NCBI GenBank assembly: GCA_000320605.2 | Contig: KB445800.1 | Span: forward strand, 451,157 to 515,156 | DNA length: 64,000 nucleotides | Reading direction: 5' to 3' | Source: Gelatoporia subvermispora B | Taxonomy: Eukaryota; Basidiomycota; Agaricomycetes; Polyporales; Gelatoporiaceae | Shown: in pieces, positions 36,101 through 48,639 of the stretch | Numbering within the stretch: the first letter of the stretch is position 1 | Layout: each line of letters begins with the position of its first letter | The notes under the pieces: model-generated | What the model was told of the DNA's origin: nothing | Databases searched by the model: none | Seen by the model: only the letters and a program-made list of their open reading frames with translations | Program-made: the position numbers and the translations under genes

Positions 36101-37480
36101 GCCGAAAAGAAGGTCGCCACTGTGCTGAGATTAAGCAGATTTTGACTGGCATGTTTCTGCGCAAAGCGGATAGTCGGGACGCCTAATAATGGAATAGATG
36201 TTAGCCCATTTGATAGTTCAAAGAAGTTGCAATACAGACCGATCTCAATAAAGATGGATAATGATGAAGTAATGCTGTCTAAATGCTCTCCCATCTCGGC
36301 GGAGAGATCGTGGATATATCTCTGCACCGCAGGGTATCGAAATTGGCCTGTAAAATCACATGAGACACGGCGCTAACTATACATAAAAGAATGCAACCTT
36401 CGTATGCCTTGAGACATGAGGCCCAATACTACGTGCAGAGAAGCCGTGTCAGATCACGCGTAATACTCAGGGAAGGAGAAAAGTGGTTCTACCTTCAGAT
36501 CACCCTCAAGGGACAGAATTGACGAATTAACTGCTTCATCTGTAAACTCCGGGAATTCGTTCAGGCAATCAAGGAACGTCGTCACGTCTTTGGCAAACAT
36601 CTGCAACTGGAAGGGCAAGTCTTCCGGGTCCAAGCTCTCCATAATTGTCGGGTTTGCGACATGAGGCGGAGGTTTGTAGCGTTTACTCTTTCGCCAATGT
36701 TGTAGATTAGGGTCCACCAGAGACTCTCGTGACCGCCGGTTTACTTTGCGAGGAAATAGGTCTGCGGCATTCTCACGGAAAAGAAAGAGGATTTGTGCCA
36801 GACGCTCTCGCAGGTGAAATGACGATGAGAGGATGCCCACGGAACTACCCAATTGGCGTGCAGCGTTAGCGAAGTTTCGTAGCTTCAAATAACGATTAAG
36901 CCTTGATTTGCGACTGTACAGATGAGCCTACCTCTCGATCTAGATTGTGTATTCGCCTGTACTGATATTCAGAGTTGTTGCGGCCATGATACACGCCACA
37001 ACGCACCTCTGGAACTTATTGAAGGCTTCTGCTCCCACTTTCTGCAAGTGTTCGTCGACGGTGGCTGGACAAAGGGCGAGGCCATGTGAGCTCCACAACG
37101 ACTAAGCGAGGAGTCGGGTAACTCACGAACATCCCGATCGTCCTCGAAGCTCGGTTGCTCGTTCACTACGACGTTCACAGTGAGGATACGATCATGCAAT
37201 TATGACCATAGTGCTCACCCACTCCTCCCAGCTCTTCATCTTTGCTCAGCTCGGCAAGCGCGTCGAGCAGAGTCCGTAGCGTTTGCTTCCGTCTCGCGTG
37301 GCCACGGGTGCTTTCCTGCGAGGATACAGTGGGTCCGGCAGGTATTGCAGTTAGGTCATTGGGATGTGCTGTCGTTTCCGCCAAATGCACTACCAGAGTG
37401 AGGTAAGCACAGAGAAGCAACGGTGAGCGCCGGGAGAGACATGCCTCGAGCCATGTTGAGGCGTTGCTAATGGCTATAAA
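33124..37480 (-). CDS. multi-pass membrane protein with C-terminal WD40 repeats
   Basis: Large many-exon gene; only parts are reconstructed. The N-terminal half has several hydrophobic segments (LLLCAYLTLVVHL; FWFTSLVFSIGAAVNSLLGL; IWIKRSPLVFLVLSVACFSIGLVLFAYSS; MSCFGLAAVSAWF). A Ser/Thr-rich linker follows (34855 to about 35400), then WD40 units: ALVRHLQFSPNGKLLATS, AHPQGFVGQVAW, LTKLNRGIKVWTE, GPSYFGGKNDQLVLCAGK, AGDIHIWDRESGALLHH and LTCIAWNHAVDPFMFATGSHDGAVKIW. The WD40 part resembles the WDR26/GID7 arrangement. The C-terminal tail is Ser/Pro-rich. I cannot rule out two adjacent genes, but a membrane part followed by such WD40 repeats is, as I recall, seen in other Agaricomycete proteins. 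Function unknown. The 5' boundary is approximate. Confidence 0.65.
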
Positions 37481-39270
37481 GGGAGACCAAGAGACCGATT
37501 TTGTGTCGTGAAGACGTGAGGACGTATATCTCTGGGAGTCGAGGTCAGAAACTCTGGGATAGGTAAGACGACTTCCAACTCACATTCGTGAAGATTCGTG
37601 GTGAGGTCGTGTGTGAGGGTGAATGTCTTTGCGGGGCATGCTTGAAGATGCGCGCTCGGCGTCTAAGATGGTCGGGTACGATGGGCGCCCGACCGAACGC
37701 GGCATGGTCGAGCCTCATGGTCGCCGGCACGGCAACTTCACATCAGCTTGCAGGCAAAATTAACTGATCTTCGTGTCCTCTATCTGCGCCCGGTGTCAGT
37801 TTGCGATTTTTGAGCAAAGAGACTCAGTAGGACTTCACCGTCGCCAGTAAGCGGCCTTCAAAGGGATTCTAATATTCCGTGACTTCAGCTCCTGCGTCTC
37901 GAACGCCCAAGACTTGGACACCTGGTTGCAGAGGTAATCACGGCGTATTGTGGACGGGGTCTGCATGTTAATGAGATGCTTACGAACTTTCGCGCGAGGC
38001 GTAGCAATAGCAGCTGAGAGGACGTGACACGTCACCAGAGGGTTGCTAGCCAAGGCAGGACGCCCGAGGATCCCAGTCTTCGTCAAACGCCGACTAGAAG
38101 GACGGTCCCGTGGTTTTTCCAACTTCTATCTCAATTGATACATATGCACGCAGCTGTTTGGTTTGCCAAGGAACTACAGGTCAACCCATACTCGCACGGG
38201 ACTACGAAGCAGAGATAGACAGGTCCCCAGCTAAGCCCAAGCAAAATAACCAAGATCAGTGAGAACACCATGCCCATTGCGTACTTATCTGAGTCAGATA
38301 GTAGCCCGTAGGCCTCCCAGAGTGTGGCGGCCGGTGAGCTGTGATCCAGTGTGGCAGTGTCTCAATTGAAAGATCATACTGCACAACAATCACCTGAGTA
38401 TATGTTGCACCTAGTCCCGGACGCGTCTGTCACAGGATCTTGCGAGACAGTCCTGACTCCAAGACTCGTGTTGACACTGATGTTTTGGAGGAGATCAGAA
38501 TGAACAGGCCTCAACATCTAACATTCAACCAATGTTCCATGTGGTTGGAGGAGCACGGGACCGATCTCTATCTGGCGAAGCATTCTCGACTTGACACATG
38601 TCAATCAGTACTTCGTCTCTCCTCAGGCAGCGGTGACAACCAAGGATTCAATATTCTTTCATCAAATGTCGTTCTGATATCTTATATCTATCGCTGTATG
38701 CCTGATGTTCGAAATTCAGGACCGCCGAGTTATAATTCGAGTACTCCAATCGTATTTTCGAAGAATAGGCAGAGATCCTCTTCCAACAAGCGTCCTTCCG
38801 GGTATCATTTTTGTGATCTGCTGGCTAGTCAGACCTTCAGCTTCAGGATCGGCAGGTGTAGAGGAACCTGCATGAGTTGCTGTCAAGGCGTTGTCGACAG
38901 AGTGTCAGTCATTCCAAGTTCTCGAAATCCCGGACAAAAGTTGGGATGCCGACCCGTCTCATTGTTAGCATTCATATCATTACCTCCTCTGCATTAATTC
39001 TTTTACTCCGTGGAACTTTTGACTGACTATTGAGTCCCAGAGCTGGCAGCGGGCCCTGGGCACGTGCGCGAAGAGGCATCTGCGATTCGGAGTAAGTACG
39101 GTGTGATGACGTCACACTAGATGTATATCATTATTCTGTGTCGATTGCTGTGGCTTGGCTCTGAACACGCAACGGCCCAATCCTCTGCGATCTCATTACA
39201 TAACGACTCCAAGATATTTCTTTTCATCTCCCTTTGTGTAACTCTCGCGCTTCTGGCTCATCTGATTGCA
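37481..39270. other. intergenic with one unassigned open frame
   Basis: Contains an open frame of 185 aa at 38440-38997 on the plus strand (MRDSPDSKTRVDTDVLEEIR at its start) with no recognised domain, and a 95-aa frame at 37835-38122 on the minus strand. Neither has a convincing family or splice context. 38440-38997 is the more gene-like of the two because of its length and a stop-free Ser/Cys-rich composition. Confidence 0.3.
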
Positions 39271-40352
39271 ATGGCTTGGAGGTGCAGCGGTGTGACTAAC
39301 GCAGAACTGATCAAGAACATGATGCAGGCTGGACTCATCCATTCGGATCGTGTCCTCGCAGTCAGTCTCCTGCACAAGCAATGTCTTTCCTATACTCGGG
39401 TATGTTTCTGACTTAGGTATTGTGCTAGGCCATGACCAAGGTCGATCGTGCGCACTATGTACGGTCGCAGGCAGAAGCCTACGAGGATTCACCGCAGTAA
39501 GTTCGAAACCCCCTATTGACGCCTGATTAAAATACACGAGAGCCAGATACATTGGACACGGTGCAACCATCTCGGCACCCCACATGGTCAGTACTGACTA
39601 TCTATCAATATCAGAATAGGGTTGATGCTGAGGTTATGATATCATGTGTAGCATGCTCACGCTGCAGAGAATCTACTGCCGTTCCTCCGTCCCGGAGCTC
39701 ACGTCCTTGACGTAGGCTCGGGATCTGGATATCTCTGCGCTGTACTTCATCATCTTGTTTCCGATAATGCGAATGGTAAGGTTGTTGGGATTGAGCACAT
39801 TCCCGAGCTGGCAGAGTGGTCGAAGGAGAATCTCCGCCGCGACGGGCTAGGACCTGCTCTGGACGACGGGCGGATTGAAATTATTGCTGGTGATGGAAGA
39901 AAGGGTGTGTATCTGCTTAGCGCTTTTCTTGCGAATCTTAGTGATTTAGTATCGTTCAGGTTACCCTAGCGGAGGTAAGTGATCTACGCATGTGGAAGAG
40001 CAAGTATCCCAATGGTGTGCGGCTTTTGATAGGTCCATACCATGCCATCCACGTTGGCGCCGCAGCGCCTACTCTCCCTATCCCTCTGATAGAGCAGCTC
40101 ACGCAGCCTGGTCGCATGTTCATTCCTGTCGGCACGTCATCTCAAGAGATCTTGCAGGTGCGTGGTAGTAGAACATGATACAATAGTACCACAAGCTGAT
40201 GATCGTCATCAGGTCGACAAAGACTCCACGGGCAATGTCAAACAGGAAGCATTGATGGATGTGATGGTGAGGCAGCTCCCAAGTTCTCTGGTACGGAAGC
40301 TGAGGGGGAAATTTAGTACGTCCCTTTGACAGACAGGAATCAGCAATCTTGA
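39271..40352 (+). CDS. protein-L-isoaspartate O-methyltransferase
   Basis: Spliced gene starting MAWRCSGVTNAELIKNMMQA. The enzyme uses SAM to methylate L-isoaspartyl residues in damaged proteins, starting their repair. Landmarks: MTKVDRAHYVRS, RYIGHGATISAPHM followed by HAHAAENLLPFL, the SAM motif I VLDVGSGSGYLCAVL, GIEHIPELAEWSKENL, IEIIAGDGRKG, the AIHVGAAAPTLP segment, and LTQPGRMFIPVG. The final exon (from 40317) gives YVPLTDRNQQS, matching the usual VPLT ending of the family. Most introns are 50-70 nt with clean GT-AG ends. No targeting peptide. Complete, no lesion. Confidence 0.92.
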
Positions 40353-40792
40353 AGCAGTACGTGGAGGATGCGTAGACACGAATGTAAGATGCGAACGTTG
40401 ATGGTCGTAATTCACGACGTGTACGGGCCATCGCAAATGACATCGTCGCTATTCTGATTCCGCAGACCCAATCATGAGAGGCCCGCCCTTCGCAGACCAT
40501 CAGTATGTTTCAAAGGTCTCCGACGCAGATCGCAGCTTGCGTGTGTTCCAAACTGTCTTCGCCACATTGAGCGGGGAGCATAAGGCGCCTAACGTGAGAG
40601 TATTTGACGAACTTCGAGAACGAGTCGGTCACGACACCGAAAACCTCGTACGTAAACTTGTCGTCCACACGCGAACATATACTGCCTCCCCCGCAATTAA
40701 ACCTCTCACATTCTTCTTGTATAAACTCCTTGGTCTGGATAGCAAGTCCAACGCAAAAGCGGGCAGCTATCTCTTCTCAGTGCAGAAGCATC
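40353..40792. other. intergenic, nothing recognised
   Basis: A 112-aa open frame at 40474-40812 covers much of it but shows no family resemblance and overlaps the next gene's start. Left unassigned. Confidence 0.35.
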
Positions 40793-42552
40793 ATGGCCAC
40801 AGATACACTTAATTCTCCAGTCGTCGAGCGATGGCGAGAACCTTTGAGGGCTCTGGAGACTTCATGTGCATCCTTGAGGTATACGGCATTATACGCACAT
40901 TCCTGCCGACGCAAGAGCATCCAGCTGACTCGAGATTCCTAGTGTGACAGAAGTAAGCGAAAGAAAGCTTGTTACTCCAACATGGCCTAAGTATCTCATG
41001 ATCCTTTCAGATAGACGAGCTCCATTCTGCTGCTGTGGATTGCCTAGTTCGTATTCGTCGCAATCGCAATGCCATGCTTCCCGTGAATCGCATACCTCCC
41101 GAGATATTGCTCTGCGTATTCTACCTCCTGCCTCGGGCGTCAGTCGATGGCGATCGCGTGGTTTGGAATTTCTCCATCTTCTCTCTAGAGGATGTGGTCT
41201 GGTTATCGGCGGTCTGTACGCATTGGCGGGACATTGCGCTTAGCTCAGCTGTTTTATGGCGCTGCATGAATTTTGATATAACACAGACATTCCTCCAGCG
41301 CACGCGACACGCACCACTGGCATGTCAACTTGGACCTTCAATAAATTATACACATGACAGGAAAATAGCGTTGTTCCTGGAAGTACACGGAGCGCGGATT
41401 CAAGAACTCCACCTTGCACAGCCGGACCCAGGATCGCCGATCGAATATTGCAGTGGGCTGGATGGGATCGAAGTTCTGTCCGCTCGCAACATGTCCTTTC
41501 TACCGGCGTTCCTATGCCAGTCAACCTCCCGACTACGTAGCATTGCGATGAGCTATTGCACAAAGGCTCCAACATGCATGTTGCCATGTCTCACCCAACT
41601 CTCACTTGTATCCATCGACAAAAGGCTCCCAGTTCACGAGATGCGGGACCTCCTGTCTCGCTGCCCAACTCTGCAAGACTTACACTTAACCAACTGCCTC
41701 GCGTTCACTACCGACATTCAAGCCGACACCCGTGCCGTTATTCGCATGAAGCAACTCCGAAGAATTCGAATTGCCGACCATGCCCAATGCACCAGTGCCC
41801 TGTTGTCCGGCTTATCTCTTGAGCGTGGTATGACGATAAGGACCAATGCCTACCGCATCTCCGACACCACTGCATCCGACATCTTTCAGGTATATAATAG
41901 CGAGCCATTCTTGAAGCTTGCTATAATCATGTATTATTTTGATCTCACCATCATTGCAACTGGTGAATCCTCGGGTGTATCTCACGAGTGGAGGGAATAT
42001 TTCATTGGAAGGAGGACGTGGCCTCTGCAACTGCTTACTGATCTCGTTTCACGCCATCAACCTCGGGACCTCTGGTTGATCGGGGATACAAACTTGGAAC
42101 AACAGAGTCTCATATACACCCTGCCGGAATCACTGGAGACGCTTTGGGTGTCGCTCGGTTCCCTTGAGGGGCTCTTGGTTCCACTCGATGCCCTCTCCTG
42201 CAGCTCTCTCATTCCTTGCCCCCACCTTAGAACCTTGCACATTGTAGCCGCCCCGGATACTACATATACGGAAAAAAAGTGGTCTGACGCGCTGTCACTG
42301 CTAATCGCACTGATCGCTCGGAGGAAGGAGGCTGGTAACCCGATTAGCGAGGTGATTTTGCATGGCAATCACTACAATTGGGCTTCACACCTCGGTCATG
42401 ACAAAGTCAAGTCCCTCAAGAAGGTGGTTCACTCTGTCGAGATCGCGACTAATGCCGACTGTAGGATGAAGATGCCCGCTATCTGCACTTCGAAGGACGG
42501 TTCATGGTGGTCGTCATGGAACTATTTATTTCACATGATACACAGTGATTAG
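40793..42552 (+). CDS. F-box-like protein
   Basis: Three exons: 40793-40878, a 10-nt micro-exon 40943-40952, and 41011-42552; about 545 aa. Residues near 50-110 form the basidiomycete F-box pattern seen in large expansions: RRNRNAMLPVNRIPPEILLC, VFYLLPRA, then VCTHWRDIALSSAVLW. The rest is a leucine-rich-like region (LSLVSIDKRLPVHEMRDLLS, CPTLQDLHLTNC). A coiled stretch of charged residues (VERWREPLRALETSCASLR, ELHSAAVDCLVRIRRNRN) precedes the F-box, typical of this subfamily. It is not closely related to the three F-box copies at 16-31 kb. Probable SCF substrate receptor. Splice phases agree across the micro-exon. Confidence 0.75.
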
Positions 42553-42949
42553 ATGCAGCATGTATTCAGATATATGCAGCCCGCAGAATTGCCCTTGACT
42601 ATCGACAACGAGAGTCTTGTATGATGTGCCGTCACTTTGGCCGCGTCTCTGAGGGTACTAGCAGCTCGCGAATCCATACCTTAGAGCAAATTCGTCCGAA
42701 GGGCAGCAATATCATTTGCTCATAACTCAATGATTGTTCAATAGATCAAGTAGAAAAATCTCAAAGTGGACGAGCGTAGACTTGTGGGAGTCCCGGACTG
42801 CTGACACCTAGTGAGCACTTCGAGGCGCGACCACGTGGTCAATGTTCGTCTGGCGCGGTTCGCAGACTCGACTCCTTGTCCTCAACTCCCTCCACCGGGT
42901 CTCTTCAGCCTTATTTCTGTATTCTTATACTCATTTTTAAACTCCCGCT

Positions 42950-43941
42950 ATGCGGTTTTTGTACTATTTATCTTTCGCTCTGACGGTGCCGGCCACCGTT
43001 TTCGCATGCGAAGGCGAATGCATCGTCAGCATCACGAATGCGTTCCTAGGGAACTACACAAAACCGCTCGGCGCGGTTCTAGAGAGCGCGGTGCGTCCCC
43101 CTCCTCACAAATTCTATTCAGCTTGAGCTCGCATTCACCCCCTTCCCAGGCGACCCAGATCTCGGGCATCATGCCCAACAACCCCGGCGCCAGCGCCGTC
43201 CTGCACTACATGCAGCCCTTCATCGCCGCATACAAGAACACGTCCTACGCCGGGATGGAGACCGCGATCTTCCCGAACTACTTCCACGGCAAGTGTCTCG
43301 ACGAGAACGGCAACGAGCCCGCGGGGTGCCCGGACCCGGACTGCCCCATCGTGTGCGGCACGCCCGGCTCGCTCGTGCACTTCTACGCCAAGCTGCGCCT
43401 CATCGCGTACAACCAGACGCGCTACTCCCTCAAGGCCCTCGTCGCGCCCAGCTCAAAAGTCTATCAGCAAGTCGAGCAGAACATCCTGAACGCCGCCGGC
43501 TCCGAGTCCCATGTGCGCCGCGCCGGCCGCTTGCACCCGCGTCAGCTCCTGCCCGGCCTCGGATCCGCCTCACCCGCATCGCATGCAAGCCCCCTGAGCG
43601 TGCTCACCGCACCCGCATCCATGCCCAATCCGCTCTCTGGCTCTAGCAACCCTCTGGCCCTGGCGTCCGCTCTCTCGCCCTCGCCCCCGACTTTGTCTTC
43701 AGACGCGACCAACAGCACCGCAGGCTCCGACTCCAAGATGGTCGTCCCGCTCTTCATGAAACGCACTAACAACAACAGCAGCAGCGACGACATGAAGACC
43801 CAGCTCCGAACGATTATGCAGGACATGCCGGACATGCTTCGGCGCGCGTGCGGCGACGACTCCGCCGACGGCACAACGAACGGCCTGCCCAATTGCAGCT
43901 GGGAGCCCGAGATGAAGGAGTATATCCTGTCGTTCCCCTGA
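42950..43941 (+). CDS. secreted protein of unknown function
   Basis: Two exons, 42950-43090 and 43150-43941, 310 aa. The start at 42950 was chosen because it gives a clear signal peptide (MRFLYYLSFALTVPATVFA) with cleavage before CEGEC, whereas the longer open frame from 42811 does not. A Cys-containing domain follows (ATQISGIMPNNPGASAVLHY, FPNYFHGKCLDENGNEPAGC, PDPDCPIVCGTPGSLVHFYA, NQTRYSLKALVAPSSKVY), then a Ser/Pro/Ala-rich low-complexity linker and a short tail with further Cys (RRACGDD, LPNCSW). Several Asn-X-Thr/Ser sites suggest glycosylation. Fungal-type extracellular protein; family not recognised. Confidence 0.75.
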
Positions 43942-46040
43942 TACCTGTATAACATCATGTCATAGTCCTATCATGTATTCAGCCTATACTTGCGAGCTGT
44001 CGCTCGCTAACAATTGTAGCCCTACCACGCACACGTTACCTAGAAAGTTCCAAATGACGCGACATTCAAAGCTTGAAACACGTCTGATACCTGTCGTCAT
44101 AGCTCCTACCACTTTCGTTTGACTAGAACTGTTAATCGAGCCATCGGACTTATTGATCACACGGAGGTACTCAATCATACGCATAGACAAAACTATATTC
44201 ATCCTAAACTCATACACAGCGCATACGCATACATACTTGACAAGCAGAATCCAACAACCCACTTCAACGCCGGGCCATGCTCCCGCCCTCGCCCGCAGCT
44301 CGCATATGCCATACAAGAAAAATCCACGAACCACCCACTCCGCCCACCACCGGTGCAGCACGCGCACGTGTATAGTTGCGAATAGAGTACGAGGCGCCGG
44401 GACGGCGGCATGAGATCAATGCGATCGGTGCGAGGCGACAACAGGGCGGAGAGCGCGACGAGTGCTGATGTACAGTTGATGCGAGTGCGGAATGCGAGCA
44501 GCGATGCAGTGCGAGAGCCGGAGAGCAGAGCCGAGACGTCTATGGTGCAAAATGTATATCGACTAGAAAGACATTGTTAACGAGCGTCGGCAAGGAATGC
44601 GGGTGTTTGATAGAGTCAACGGGAAAGTCGGGTTTGTGTCCAATCACAAGCCTAGCGGTGCGGCCAGCCTGAGATGCTGACCGGCGCAAGGCTGGAGTGA
44701 CGGGGGAGGTTTGGGGTATAGGGATGGGCCTGGGGTATGTTTGTACGTCGTGTCATATCAACAGCGGAACTGCGGACTGACGTCAGCACCAATCCGCCAA
44801 AGCGGGGCTAGGATGCCACTTACAACACAAGCAACACCATACACCAGCCCAGACGGGGAAAGACAGCGACGGATAGCGGAGAACGGGGAAGATGGAAAAA
44901 TAGGGGGAGCAGATAATAGTGTATGGCCCAGCCGTGCGGCAAAGGCGGCCGTCAAGGAAGCAGATACTACTGCACAACGAAGCGGAGGGGAGGATCGAGT
45001 CGACGATATATTGATACACTGTGAGGCCTCTGCAAGCCGCAAATGAAAATATAAACCGGACAAGGGTAGAAGGAATAAAAGGAATAGACACCCCGCCGCA
45101 GGGAACGACAAAAGGCGGCGAAGCACGGTACAATATAGTGTGGGGAAGGGGAAAGACAATGGTAGGCAATAACAGAGTCCCAGGAATCCAAGAACACACT
45201 GTGACCCGATGCCAGCCAAGTGAGGAGACAAATACTACCCCTCGCGAAAGGGAGGATATATAAATATCGGGCGGCGTCAAGGTGGCGCCGTCGAATCTTG
45301 CGGTTTTCGTTGTTGCCGTCTATATATTCGTTTCGTTCTCCTTGTATTACAACGCCGCGTGGGGCATGCTGCACCACGCGACGTGGGCCGGATGCAATGC
45401 GAAATGCGGATGCGAAAGCATGCACGTGTGAGCTGGGTTGGTAGTGGCACAGATGAGACTAGAGTCGAGAGTCGAGGCAGGAAGGGAAAAGAGATGCGAG
45501 ATAGTGGAGGAATAGAACACATTGTGCTGGGCGACGGCCAGCCAGAGCCGTCCGCCACCAAACACGTGCCATCAGCGACAGGGGTATGAATGCCAGCGCC
45601 GACGGCGACCCAGCTAGGTGGGGTATCTATCAAGAGAGCGACGTTGTCCTGAGCGAGTAGACCGTAGACCGTTTGACCGTAGATAGGAAGTCGATGCAAG
45701 TGTAGAGCTGAGCCGAGCCCCCGAGCGGGAGGTTGAGAAACACCGAGGCGCTGAACGTCGAGGGGATAATGAATCTAGAGGGAACAGTTGTACAATCCGA
45801 AGGCCTATGGCGTTCGGAGAATGGCGGAGATTTTGAGGGAGGGGGCGTGCGGGAAGATGGCATTAACGGTCGACGGGAGCCTCGGTGGTATGGTTGTATA
45901 ACAAGATGTAAATAATAGCATCTAGGGCCCGAAGTCGGGCTTAGATGGGATTAAATAAACAAAGCGTCCCATAGGCGCGTTGCGGAGCGGCGATAACTCA
46001 CCTCTACACTTGACGAACTCAAATAGCAATAATGATACAC
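43942..46040. other. gene-poor stretch of 2.1 kb
   Basis: Open frames of 70-165 aa occur on both strands (for example 44758-45231 and 44783-45280 minus, overlapping in two frames), which argues for compositional openness rather than genes. Purine-rich on the plus strand around 44830-45250. No domain, repeat or RNA gene recognised. It may include a long 3' untranslated region of the gene at 46041. Confidence 0.4.
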
Positions 46041-47472
46041 TCACGCCCGGAATGTGGGCGGAGGGAGGTCATCGGGGCTCGGCGAATTTTGGAACATCGA
46101 GCCTGCGTAGTAGCCTGCAGCGGGAGCGGATGACGAAGTGCCGATGGTCTCGGCTGCCTGAGCGCGGGCGAGACGGGGGGACTCGAAGGCATCGCGACGC
46201 TTAGGGAACGCGAGCGGCAGGCGCTGGAAGGGCTCAAGCGCCTCCTCGGAGGAAGAGTCGTCCGTCGACATGTTGAACACGCCCTCGCTCGGGACACGCT
46301 GGTGCTTGCGGCGACGCTGACCAGGCGTGGGCGTCGGGCTGGGCGTCGACGGGCGGAAGGGATACGCAAACGCCGACGACAGCGGCGCAGTGCGCGGGCC
46401 GTCGTCGAGCGTACCCTGCGACTGCCACTGGCCGCCCTGACCTGCCATCTTCGGCGGGACGCTCGCGGACTCGCGAATGGGCGTCGTGGGTGGCGTGTCG
46501 TCGCTCTCGTCACCGAAGTCTGCGGAATCATCGCAGATCGGGAACGAGTCCCATGCGGCAACGGGAAGGCCCGTGGTAGCACGGCGCTGGCTGGGGCGCC
46601 GGGCCATGGCGGACGAGGCAAGGAACAGCTCCGAGTTCGTAATATGCTTAGCGGCCTGCTTGGGCTCCTTGGGCGCGCGAGGCTGTCTCTGGCTCCGTCG
46701 GGGAGCCGCAGTAGCCTTGGCAGGCGTAGGGGAGGGCGGTACCTGCGCACTCTGCTGCCGGCGGTGAGCCAGCTTGCCCGATGGGCGTTGAGCGAGTTGA
46801 GGCGGGGGACGGAAGACCGGTACCTTGCCCTTCGCAGGGGAGGACTCGGGAGACGAGGCTTCGATGTTGGGGGTGGGGAGGACCAGGAATGGGTCGGAGG
46901 GGTCTACAGCGGCATCGCGACGGTTAGGTCGTTGGGAACGAGAATCAACATGAACGTCAGAGGGGGCCTCTGCCTGCGAGGGTATCCTGGTCTGGGGAGA
47001 TGGTGAAGGCTGGTGGGCGGGTCGCCGCCCGGGACGTGCGCTAGAAAGGGATGCACTCCTGCGGTTGTCGATAGCGTATGAGGGTCGCTGTCGTAGGAAA
47101 TGCGTGGGAAAATACCGACCTTACGCCAACCTTGTCTTTGGGCTGTCTCTGCTGCCGGCCCCGAGGCTTGTCGGATGCGGGGGTCTTCGTTACGGCCTTA
47201 GCGTCGGCGCTGGGCTTCTCTGGGGTAGTCACCTCATCGCGGGGCTGCGCTTGAGCCGAGGCAGGCTTTGGGGACTTGTGTGCCTTTGACCTCGGGGATG
47301 AACGCTGCGATGGCTGCTGTTGCTGGGGGTTCTTCGGTGACTTGGAAAGGGAGAAAATGCCTGGCGTTGGCGTTGGCCGGACGACGACCGGCGCAGAGGG
47401 GGCTCGGCTATGACTCGGGCGAGACAACATTGATGGCGGTAGTGCTGAAGTTGGACGTTGAACGGCTAGCAT
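46041..47472 (-). CDS. proline/serine-rich protein with C-terminal PNRC/EDC1-type motif
   Basis: Two exons, 47120-47472 and 46041-47058, 456 aa in phase. Almost entirely low complexity: Pro/Ser/Gln-rich N terminus (SKSPKNPQQQQPSQRSSPRS), an Arg/Lys/Pro-rich middle, and scattered acidic patches. Near the end lies YYAGSMFQNSPSPDDLPPPT, which fits the short linear motif of PNRC/EDC1-type proteins (an YAGxxFxxSPxPxxLPxPxF pattern). In yeast Edc1 and human PNRC2 that motif binds the Dcp1 EVH1 domain and stimulates mRNA decapping. The assignment rests on this motif alone plus the disordered composition, which suits that family. Segments such as ITNSELFLASSAMARRPSQR may be further binding sites. Confidence 0.55.
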
Positions 47473-48639
47473 AGCGTAGCTATGGGGAGAGAGGGGGTGT
47501 CGGAGACGACGAGTGCGATGAGCACGATGTTGAGGACGGCGGCGGCGGCGACGAAGAGAGGGGTTCAGAAATGGGGGCTGCGTTGATCAGCTCGGTCGCT
47601 TTTCACAAACCGTCCGAGCCATTTTTCAAGCTCCGCCCGAATGTCTCCACCGGATAGCGTGTCGGATGCTGCCGGAGATCCACATCCAGATCCGCCTCCG
47701 TCAGCCACCCGTTAGCCTTAATTAGGCAATTCTGGCACGACTTTCAGCCACCCCCTCTTTCGGACGGCTCCGTGTTTGCGCTCGTTTGGCGAGCTGTGGC
47801 TGGCACTTGCAACGCCTGGCAGCCAACACGTTGCCCGACCCTTCCAAGTCCACTCTTGTGCGTGCGTCCTCCACTAATCGCAGCCTCTGGCATCTCTTTT
47901 CGAATTCAATTTGCTAAGTTCTGGAACTGCGTTTGGCTAGACTGCGGGGCATGGCTACAGAGTACGAGCGACTCCAATCGAACCCGAGAGCTTGACCATG
48001 TCTTGCCATGGAGGCCTTCACCTGGACGAGCGCTACGATGAGTGCTTCCCTGTCAAGCCATTTTGGGCGTGCCTGTTCCCCAGCGTGACAATTGTCCATT
48101 CAGCCACACCCACTGGCGCCAGGCAGCCACAGACTCCGCTCTCGTTCTCATCTATCAAACGTCGTATCGCAGAAGCCCCATTGCCAAAGAATAGGCATTG
48201 CCTCCGTCCAGCCTCTTCTATCTCCTCGCCGCACAGCCCATTATTATTCTCGACATTGTCTTTCTCGACATTGTTTTCGATGCTGCTCGTCGTCCGTCTC
48301 GACGTGCCGTTCACATATCGACACCGGAAGGCGCGTTTGCAGCATTTTCATTGTGATTTTCATTGTGATGAACGTGAGGAGCGTGTGTGGTCGGCTATCG
48401 CAGCTGGTGGCAACGGACGGGCAGATGATCGTGTACTGACGCTCAGCTCGAGAGCGCAGCCGCGGCCCTGCGAGGCTCCTGCCGTGCCCACCCTCTGCTG
48501 CACAAGGGCTGCACGCGACCTGAGCAAGCCCGAGTCGTAGCCACTAGGGCGCGAGGGAGTGGTGGGAAGGGAGGACAGCTAGGGATAGCCTCCCAGAGCC
48601 TCGTGTTCGCGAGGACATCGCCGACTGCGGGCCCTGGAC
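47473..48639. other. promoter side of the PNRC-like gene; unassigned frame
   Basis: Contains the promoter of the minus-strand gene ending at 47472. A 182-aa open frame (47992-48540, plus) has no recognised domain. Two small internal repeats were noticed: CTCGACATTGT twice near 48250-48275 and TTTCATTGTGAT twice near 48345-48370. Confidence 0.35.

Noticed and set aside
39495..39512. tRNA-like GTTCGAAACCCC box
   Set aside because: Lies in an intron of the isoaspartate methyltransferase gene, and no cloverleaf can be drawn around it.
42811..42949. Upstream extension of the secreted protein frame
   Set aside because: Translating it, and the intron, gives Arg-rich noise; starting at 42950 with the intron removed gives a clean signal peptide.
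44758..45425. Overlapping 150-165-aa minus-strand frames
   Set aside because: Several frames are open at once over the same bases and the peptides are low complexity; no splice or domain support.
46302..47006. 234-aa plus-strand frame
   Set aside because: Antisense shadow of the Pro/Ser-rich gene at 46041-47472.
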